Both the position numbers and the translations under genes were made by a program. Shown here piece by piece: positions 7,113 to 11,965 of a DNA stretch of 11,965 nt. Position 1 is the first letter of the stretch. The number at the start of each line of letters is the position of its first letter. The stretch is from Flavobacteriales bacterium (GTDB lineage: Bacteria > Bacteroidota > Bacteroidia > Flavobacteriales > Flavobacteriaceae): contig PAGT01000010.1 in the NCBI GenBank assembly GCA_002705485.1, positions 1-11,965 on the forward strand, given 5' to 3'. The notes beneath the pieces were generated by a model. It was not told the DNA's origin. It saw only the letters and a program-made list of their open reading frames with translations, and did not search any database.

Positions 7113-8197
7113 TTAGACAACAAATATTTTTTACATTTTTTCCAATAATTGAAAAAAGATTTCATGTTATCGTTATAAAACATCCAATCTCTGTTGTCTT
7201 GAACTCCTTTATAATGTTGGTTTAAGGGATGTTCTTTAAATATGATATTTTTTAAATCATAAGTGTTTTTTAGATCATTAAATGAACCGACAAAAGTTTG
7301 AATACCAATAATATTTTTAGAAAGTTGAATGATGAATTCAATAGTTTTCTTAGACACTGGATATTTTTGAAAAATATCAGGTTCCAAAATTAATATTTTA
7401 TTGGATTTCTGTTTCTTTCTCCAAAGTGGATCCAAATTGTAAAAATTATAGATGTGAGTAGGAATTTCTTTATCAATTTTTAAAGATTTATTTTCAGGGA
7501 GAATAGATTGTAAATTAAACTCAACTGTTTCTTTTAAAACTTTAGGTATTTTTAAATTTTCAAATTGTGAGTACTCAACATCAAGAAAGGTGTTTTTTTG
7601 TTTGGTGTAACAGTATCTATTAATATTTTCTTGGTTAGCATAATATTTTCTATTGCTGTTACTTCCCGCTACCCATTGCCAACTTAATGCATTTGATGCC
7701 CAATCAGCATCAAGCAAATAGTAATACAACCATTTTGCAGGGTTTTTCCAGTGGCTTCCAGCAATATTACAAGTAATTGAAGCTATGTACATTCTTAAAT
7801 GATTGTGCATGTAACCAGTTTCGTAGAGCTCATTAATTGAATCATCTAAAGCTTGAATTCCTGTTTTTCCGTTGAAAACAGATAATGGCATAAAACGGTT
7901 CGTAACATTTCTTTGTTCCTGTTTCAGATCTGTATTAATGTCTTCTCCTCTTTCAACCCAAATTAACTGCCAATAATCTCTCCAGCACAGCTCTTGAATA
8001 AATTTTTCAATTTTTAAAAAATCATATCCCTTTGAAATCAATCTTTCATAAACATAACGTGTAGAAATTACCCCTCTTGAAATGTAGGGTGATAATCTAC
8101 TTACTGATCCGTCAATATAGTTCCTGTTGAATCCATATTTGAGAGGATCTATTGAATCTATTTGTTCTAAGATTTCTTTATACTCAGTTACAATCAT
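7109..8197 (-). CDS. Photolyase/cryptochrome-type FAD-binding protein lacking the N-terminal antenna domain
   Basis: The 362-residue protein starts directly in the helical FAD-binding domain, without the roughly 130-200 residue N-terminal alpha/beta domain and linker of classical photolyases. Motifs in order are S-R-L-S-P-Y-I-S (33-40), F-I-Q-E-L-C-W-R-D-Y-W (66-76), G-K-T-G-I-Q-A-L-D (110-118), M-H-N-H-L-R-M (130-136), L-D-A-D-W-A-S-N (162-169) and W-Q-W (173-175). Aligned by eye with E. coli Phr (numbering from memory), E69, W72, N132, M136, N169 and W175 match CPD/FAD contacts E274, W277, N341, M345, N378 and W384. W173 and W150 match electron-transfer W382 and W359, while W306 is replaced by Asn97. 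Repair of cyclobutane dimers is plausible. Residues about 266-340 look alpha/beta (K-I-L-I-L-E-P-D, then G-I-Q-T-F-V-G-S-F). Upstream, a terminator separates it from the secreted-protein gene, so it has its own promoter. Confidence 0.85.
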   Translation of the reverse strand: MIVTEYKEILEQIDSIDPLKYGFNRNYIDGSVSRLSPYISRGVISTRYVYERLISKGYDFLKIEKFIQELCWRDYWQLIWVERGEDINTDLKQEQRNVTNRFMPLSVFNGKTGIQALDDSINELYETGYMHNHLRMYIASITCNIAGSHWKNPAKWLYYYLLDADWASNALSWQWVAGSNSNRKYYANQENINRYCYTKQKNTFLDVEYSQFENLKIPKVLKETVEFNLQSILPENKSLKIDKEIPTHIYNFYNLDPLWRKKQKSNKILILEPDIFQKYPVSKKTIEFIIQLSKNIIGIQTFVGSFNDLKNTYDLKNIIFKEHPLNQHYKGVQDNRDWMFYNDNMKSFFNYWKKCKKYLLSN

Positions 8198-8214
8198 AGC
8201 AGCAAATTAAAACA

Positions 8215-8242
8215 AAAAACTCCTAATTTCTTAGGAGTTTTT
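8215..8242 (-). terminator. Intrinsic terminator of the 8267-8959 gene
   Basis: A perfect 12-bp inverted repeat (arms 8215-8226 and 8231-8242, core ACTCCTAA/TTAGGAGT) with a 4-base loop lies 24 bp past the stop codon of the minus-strand gene. Read on the minus strand, the 3' arm ends in a run of T. It lies 17 bp before the photolyase-like start codon, so it should insulate that gene from readthrough. The plus-strand T run could also make it work in the other direction. Confidence 0.85.
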
Positions 8243-8266
8243 AATTTAAAAAAGAGTTTAAAATTT

Positions 8267-8959
8267 TTAAAACTCTCCGTAGTTCTTAATGATCCTAAGG
8301 CTATATTTATTTAAAACTTTGGTTCCTCCACTAGTTTTGTGATAAGTTGCCCACTCTTTAACATTTTTTTCTCCATCAGCAAGTGCTTGAATAAGAGACA
8401 CTAGATTATTAGATCCTAAAGCAACCCAATGAGTAGCTCCCGAGGGACTACCAATATCATAAGATCCATAGACAACCATGTTTCCATCAGATGATGCATT
8501 GGTATCATTAATTAGCTTAGCCATTGCTGAGGACCATTTCATGGGATCTTTTACTTCTAAGTCATGAAGTTGAATGTATGGCTTCGAAGCAGGGTCTACA
8601 TCGTTTGAACCCATTATTCTTCCTGAGTATTTTGGACCTCTTTTTTCAATATAAGGCTCTAATCTGTTTCTATGAGCTTGCCATTGTTCGGGTGTTTTAG
8701 CTTTAACCAAACCAAAATTTTCTAATTCGCCAAAACGAACAAATCGATGAGTTCCTTCAATATTTCCACGATCCATTCTTTCAAGATAGGCGCCACCGGA
8801 CTTAAATTCTACATCCCCCCAAAATTGATCAAATGCTTCACCTACTGCACTTTCTGAACCTGGAAGAACATCCATGTAATAAACAGAAAATGTAGGAGTT
8901 TGTGAATATGAAAGACCAAATGCTAGTATAGTTGAGAATATTAATAAGTATTTTTTCAT
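8267..8959 (-). CDS. Secreted protein of unknown function, possibly tandem dimeric alpha/beta-barrel (ABM-like) domains
   Basis: The 230-residue protein has a Sec signal peptide (about 1-19, ending L-S-Y-S before Q-T) and no lipobox. The mature part seems to contain two similar halves. The first (about 23-110) runs F-S-V-Y-Y-M-D-V-L-P-G, a helix with A-F-D-Q-F-W, then R-F-V-R-F-G-E-L and a second helix T-P-E-Q-W-Q-A-H. The second (about 127-225) runs Y-I-Q-L-H-D-L-E-V-K-D, a helix with K-W-S-S-A-M-A-K-L, then T-H-W-V-A-L-G-S and a helix with K-E-W-A-T-Y-H. This strand-helix-strand-strand-helix pattern resembles antibiotic-monooxygenase-like ferredoxin folds, but that is inference and no catalytic residue is identifiable. 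The hairpin terminator just downstream marks the end of its transcript. It is divergent from the thioesterase gene. Confidence 0.7.
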   Translation of the reverse strand: MKKYLLIFSTILAFGLSYSQTPTFSVYYMDVLPGSESAVGEAFDQFWGDVEFKSGGAYLERMDRGNIEGTHRFVRFGELENFGLVKAKTPEQWQAHRNRLEPYIEKRGPKYSGRIMGSNDVDPASKPYIQLHDLEVKDPMKWSSAMAKLINDTNASSDGNMVVYGSYDIGSPSGATHWVALGSNNLVSLIQALADGEKNVKEWATYHKTSGGTKVLNKYSLRIIKNYGEF

Positions 8960-9035
8960 AATTTATTTATTTTATTTAAACTAAATATTGCAAAAACATC
9001 CCGAATAAAATGTTTTTTAAATTAACTTTACAATT
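8960..9035. promoter_or_regulatory. Divergent intergenic region between secreted protein and thioesterase genes
   Basis: Seventy-six A/T-rich bases separate the two divergent starts. TAACTTTA at about 9019-9026 resembles the -7 box TAnnTTTG with the last base wrong. It lies close to the thioesterase ATG, and the TTG upstream is too distant for a normal -33 spacing. I treat the region as the promoter interval without naming boxes. Confidence 0.35.
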
Positions 9036-9467
9036 ATGAATAAACTGTTTGAAAAAATTTTAACTTTTCATCGAGAAAAAGGAGGAACTGGTAAGTTGTA
9101 TAATTTTCGATTTATAGAAAATAAAAAAGGTTATTTAAAACTTGAGGGTGAATTTTCAAGTCAATCACTAAACCCAGGTGGCTCGGTCCAGGGAGGAATG
9201 ATGAATTCAATGCTAGATGATGTAACTAGTCTTTTAATAATTTACGAAAGTGGTGGGAAAACTTATCCAAATTCAACTAATTTACACAGTATTCACCACA
9301 GGCCTTTATTTTTAGGTAAAGTTACTGCAACAGCCCAATTACTCAAAAAAGGCAAGAATATCGCAACTGTTATGGGCGAAATATACAATTCTGATGGTAA
9401 GCTTGCTACAACACTCATTCACACAATGGTACTTTCAAAAACCCTTAATAAATTGAAAACCAAATAG
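9036..9467 (+). CDS. PaaI-type hotdog-fold thioesterase
   Basis: The 143-residue protein is the normal length for a single hotdog domain. An N-terminal helix (about 1-16) precedes strands F-R-F-I-E-N-K-K-G-Y-L-K-L-E-G-E-F. Then comes N-P-G-G-S-V-Q-G-G-M-M-N-S-M-L-D-D (46-62), which corresponds to the family motif H-G-G-x4-L-x-D and forms the central helix. D61 aligns with the catalytic Asp of PaaI-type enzymes, while the motif His is Gln52 here. The end runs through strands K-V-T-A-T-A-Q-L-L-K-K-G-K and A-T-V-M-G-E-I-Y-N-S-D-G-K-L-A-T-T, the usual last two strands. Relatives hydrolyse acyl-CoA thioesters in the cytoplasm; the acyl group cannot be predicted. No signal peptide is present. The lipoprotein gene follows after 41 bp on the same strand and could be co-transcribed. 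Confidence 0.85.
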   Translation: MNKLFEKILTFHREKGGTGKLYNFRFIENKKGYLKLEGEFSSQSLNPGGSVQGGMMNSMLDDVTSLLIIYESGGKTYPNSTNLHSIHHRPLFLGKVTATAQLLKKGKNIATVMGEIYNSDGKLATTLIHTMVLSKTLNKLKTK

Positions 9468-9508
9468 TCAGAAGGTTTTTTATATCTTTAATAAAAAATA
9501 TTTCACAA

Positions 9509-11113
9509 ATGAAAAAAGTACTTTTTTTTGTAGCAACTATAATTTTATTGTCTTGTGATAAAGATGATACCATAAAATATTTATTAACTACCTCAGCAAG
9601 TCCAGAACTGGGTGGAACAGTTCTTCCTTCAACTAGACAATATAATGACGGAGATACAGCAAAATTAATTGCAAATCCAGCAGAAGGTTACTTATTTGAA
9701 AGTTGGACAGGAGCCACAGGAGATGCTCAAACAGACTTGGTTATGGATTCTGACAAGACTGTTGTTGGTAATTTTGCAAAAATTCAATTTGAACTTACTG
9801 TGAATGTTAGCGGAGAAGGAAGTGTTTCACAAAAAATTATCAAAGCAGGTGTTGCAACAAAGTACGATACAGGATCTACAGTTGAACTAACTGCCACACC
9901 TGACGAAGGATGGGAATTTAAAGAATGGAGCGGTGCCATCGTTGGAAATAACAATCCACAACAGATTACAATGGATAAAGCCAAAACTGTAACAGCAATA
10001 TTTAGCTCCAAAGCAAAATATAAATTATCAATAGTTAATGATGGTCAAGGAAACGTATCGACCTCAATTGTAAAGGCTGGATCTATAACTGAATTTTCTG
10101 GCGGAACTATTGTAGAGGTAACCGCAACTCCGTTGTCTGGTTGGGCTTTTGACAAATGGTCTGGTGCAATCTCTGGGACAGTAAACCCACAACAAGTTAC
10201 AATTGACACTGACAAAACTATTATTGCTGAATACAAGTCACTTGCTCCAATTGTTCTTGATAATGATGGGATTACTTTAAAGGCAAAACCTGATACTGCA
10301 GCTGGTACAACATATGAACTTAATGGAGTTACTTACACAGTAGTTGACAATGACATGTTGAAAAGTTGGATTAGTGCAGAAAAAGATATGTCAACTGCTG
10401 TAACAACACTGGTCACAGATATGAAGGAGATATTCAAAGGAAAAGGATCATTCAATGATAATATTTCTTCTTGGGACTGTAGCAATGTAACATCAATGGA
10501 AGGTATGTTTGAAGGAGCAGCAACTTTTAATAAAGACATTAGCAAATGGGATACAAACAAAGTCACAAACATGAACAAAATGTTTAAATCTGCAACTAAT
10601 TTCAATCAAGACTTATCAAATTGGTGTGTTGTTAATTTAACAACTGAACCAACAGATTTCACAACTGGATCTGCCTGTGAGGCAGAAAAAAAACCTGTAT
10701 GGGGTACATGGCCAGAATGTCCATTGATCGGTGAATGGACCATGGAAAGCTGGACAAATAATACTGATGATGAACCATTTTGGAATGATGGAGAAAAAAA
10801 ATGTGATGATAATCCCTCCGATTTGTTAACAATTAAAGGTGGAAAAGATGATTACGGAACTTATACTTATACTAAGTTTATATGTTTTACGGACGGATCT
10901 CCTATGGAAACAGATATTGAAGATGGACAGTGGACTTATAATGGCACCAATGATCAAGTTAAAGTTGGTAAAGATGCACAAAGCATGGAGGTTTACAATT
11001 TGACATATACTAAAGATTTTAATCACTTTACCGTAAATTATACACAGCAAAATGATTCCGATACAACAGGAGTTCAAAGAGAAATAACAGAAGTTTGGAA
11101 AAGAAAACAGTAA
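9509..11113 (+). CDS. Modular surface lipoprotein: three InlB-type repeats, BspA-type repeats, lipocalin-like C-terminus
   Basis: The 534-residue protein has a lipoprotein signal (I-L-L-S-C, Cys16) followed by D-K-D-D, which fits the K-(D/E)2 lipoprotein export signal of surface lipoproteins in Flavobacteriia. Three divergent InlB B-type (Listeria-Bacteroides) repeats follow at about 23-91, 93-166 and 171-243. Each carries a G-x-G/V ... G-x-x-V-x-L/V-x-A-x-P ... G-x-x-F-x-x-W-x-G-A pattern and ends near D-K-T-V/I. A linker leads to BspA-type 25-residue repeats, with F-N-D-N-I-S-S-W (315), F-N-K-D-I-S-K-W (340) and F-N-Q-D-L-S-N-W (365) spaced exactly 25 apart. The last part (about 404-530: L-I-G-E-W-T-M-E-S-W, ending I-T-E-V-W-K-R-K) looks lipocalin-like. 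InlB and BspA modules usually mediate surface binding; the ligand is unknown. Four Cys at 373, 390, 404 and 432 could form disulfides. Confidence 0.88.
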   Translation: MKKVLFFVATIILLSCDKDDTIKYLLTTSASPELGGTVLPSTRQYNDGDTAKLIANPAEGYLFESWTGATGDAQTDLVMDSDKTVVGNFAKIQFELTVNVSGEGSVSQKIIKAGVATKYDTGSTVELTATPDEGWEFKEWSGAIVGNNNPQQITMDKAKTVTAIFSSKAKYKLSIVNDGQGNVSTSIVKAGSITEFSGGTIVEVTATPLSGWAFDKWSGAISGTVNPQQVTIDTDKTIIAEYKSLAPIVLDNDGITLKAKPDTAAGTTYELNGVTYTVVDNDMLKSWISAEKDMSTAVTTLVTDMKEIFKGKGSFNDNISSWDCSNVTSMEGMFEGAATFNKDISKWDTNKVTNMNKMFKSATNFNQDLSNWCVVNLTTEPTDFTTGSACEAEKKPVWGTWPECPLIGEWTMESWTNNTDDEPFWNDGEKKCDDNPSDLLTIKGGKDDYGTYTYTKFICFTDGSPMETDIEDGQWTYNGTNDQVKVGKDAQSMEVYNLTYTKDFNHFTVNYTQQNDSDTTGVQREITEVWKRKQ

Positions 11114-11169
11114 GTTATTTACTGTTATTTAATAACAACTCAACTTTATTTTATTAAAACCATAATATT

Positions 11170-11965
11170 GTGAAAAAATCTTTTCTTAAGATTTTTAAAA
11201 AAAATATTGGACCAGGTCCATTAATAGCTGCTGCATTTATTGGGCCTGGAACTGTTACAATTTGTAGTATTGCTGGGCTCGAATTTGGTTTTACATTGCT
11301 CTGGGCATTGGTTTTATCCATTTTTTCTACAATAGTTTTACAGGAAATGGCTGCAAGACTCGGAATAGTTTCAAAGAAAGGACTTTCAGAAATAATTAGA
11401 ACAGAAATTAAAGAACCTGCCTCAAAAAAACTAATCATGTTTTTAATTATCTCAGCCATTGTAGTAGGAAATGCTGCATATGAAGCTGGAAATATAAGTG
11501 GAGGAGTTTTGGGTCTTGAATCTATTTTTGGAGAAATAAACTATGCATTTCTTGGACTTAAGATCAATTTTTATAGCATATTTATGGGTTTAATCGCATT
11601 TGGAATCTTATTTTCTGGAAACTATAAAGTTTTAGAAAAATCATTGATTTTTTTGGTAATGATAATGAGTGTCTCATTTTTAATAACAGCTATTATTTCC
11701 GGACCAAATTTAACTGAACTCCTTGAGGGTGTTTTCATTCCAAAAATACCTGACAATAGTACTTTAATTATTATCGGCTTGATTGGTACAACTGTGGTTC
11801 CCTATAACTTGTTTTTACACACATCACTTTCAAAAGAAAGGTGGAAAAAAAATTCAGATTTAAAATATGCAAAGAGAGATACAATAGTTTCTATAGTATT
11901 GGGTGGGTTAATTTCTATGTGTATTGTTGTTTCAAGCTCTTCTTTAAACATTGAAGAAATAAACA
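11170..11965 (+). CDS. NRAMP-superfamily metal-ion transporter, divergent subgroup (3' end outside window)
   Basis: I translated 265 codons, and the frame is still open at the window edge; full-length relatives are about 400 residues. The start is GTG: an in-frame TAA lies at 11155-11157 and no ATG intervenes. I recognise NRAMP features: N-I-G-P-G-P-L-I-A-A-A-F-I-G-P-G-T-V-T at the first helix (12-30), V-L-Q-E-M-A-A-R-L-G (56-65), then A-Y-E-A-G-N-I-S-G-G in the third helix, and G-T-T-V-V-P-Y-N-L-F-L-H (206-217) at the sixth helix. In classical MntH/NRAMP the first helix reads D-P-G-N and the sixth A-x-x-M-P-H. Here they are G-P-G-T and T-x-V-P-Y, so the Asp, Asn and Met that coordinate Mn2+/Fe2+ are missing. 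It is an inner-membrane carrier whose ion is uncertain; Mg2+ or another hard ion or solute is possible. The 56-bp upstream gap shows no convincing terminator. Confidence 0.85.
   Translation, partial: MKKSFLKIFKKNIGPGPLIAAAFIGPGTVTICSIAGLEFGFTLLWALVLSIFSTIVLQEMAARLGIVSKKGLSEIIRTEIKEPASKKLIMFLIISAIVVGNAAYEAGNISGGVLGLESIFGEINYAFLGLKINFYSIFMGLIAFGILFSGNYKVLEKSLIFLVMIMSVSFLITAIISGPNLTELLEGVFIPKIPDNSTLIIIGLIGTTVVPYNLFLHTSLSKERWKKNSDLKYAKRDTIVSIVLGGLISMCIVVSSSSLNIEEIN

Noticed and set aside
8252..8275. Second inverted repeat GAGTTT...AAACTC next to the 8215-8242 hairpin
   Set aside because: Only about six base pairs form and it overlaps the stop codon; the neighbouring 12-bp stem explains termination better.
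9483..9490. TATCTTTA as a -7 box for the modular lipoprotein gene
   Set aside because: It misses the final G of TAnnTTTG, and the nearest upstream TTG is about 27 bp away, too far for the usual -33 spacing.
9784..10605. Three minus-strand frames (9784-10011, 10045-10236, 10333-10605) opposite the modular lipoprotein
   Set aside because: They repeat because the sense strand encodes repeats; they are antisense shadows of a strong gene.
10826..11077. 83-codon minus-strand frame opposite the lipocalin-like region
   Set aside because: It is antisense to the C-terminus of the lipoprotein and its Ile/Cys-rich composition has no domain pattern.
11114..11136. Hairpin from GTTATT/AATAAC repeats after the lipoprotein stop
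   Set aside because: The arms are A/T-rich and short and no T run follows, so terminator function is not supported.
11154..11459. 101-codon minus-strand frame opposite the NRAMP-like gene
   Set aside because: The plus-strand translation is clearly an NRAMP-type transporter, so this frame is a shadow.

Overview
The window looks like chromosomal DNA of a low-GC member of the Bacteroidota, most likely a marine-type Flavobacteriia. The evidence is the strongly AT-rich sequence, a DUF5916 outer-membrane-type protein, a DUF6090-like membrane protein, several lipoproteins (one with a K-D-D surface-export signal after its cysteine), signal peptides ending just before Gln, and short AT-rich intergenic gaps without Shine-Dalgarno sites. 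I see no rRNA, tRNA, CRISPR array, transposase or phage gene.

Layout. 1-1754 (-): 3'-truncated DUF5916 protein, divergent from 1812-3137 (+), an exported ADP-ribosylglycohydrolase-family lipoprotein. 3152-3910 and 3943-4455 (-): a single-pass coiled-coil membrane protein and an NTF2-like lipoprotein, probably co-transcribed. 4552-4971 (+): a DUF4396 membrane protein starting with TTG, converging on 4978-5514 (-), a second secreted NTF2-like protein that follows an MFS transporter (5544-6812, -). 6884-7112 (+): two overlapping very small genes, an acidic/basic helical peptide and a 38-residue single-pass membrane peptide. The second shares its stop region with the oppositely oriented photolyase-like gene (7109-8197, -). 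8215-8242: a clear terminator serving the secreted protein at 8267-8959 (-). 9036-9467 (+): PaaI-type hotdog thioesterase. 9509-11113 (+): large modular surface lipoprotein (three InlB-type repeats, BspA-type 25-residue repeats, lipocalin-like end). 11170-11965 (+): the N-terminal two thirds or so of an NRAMP-superfamily transporter with altered metal-binding motifs.

The genes do not form one obvious pathway. Most encode envelope or exported proteins: outer membrane, lipoproteins, periplasmic proteins and transporters. The most interesting points are the NRAMP-like protein without the canonical DPGN and MPH ligands; the photolyase-like protein with an N-terminal FAD domain, a putative alpha/beta tail and a nearly complete CPD-photolyase active site; the overlapping micro-gene pair built on a 21-bp duplication; and the exported ADP-ribosylglycohydrolase. 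Four of the genes start with TTG or GTG and have no in-frame ATG alternative near the N-terminus.
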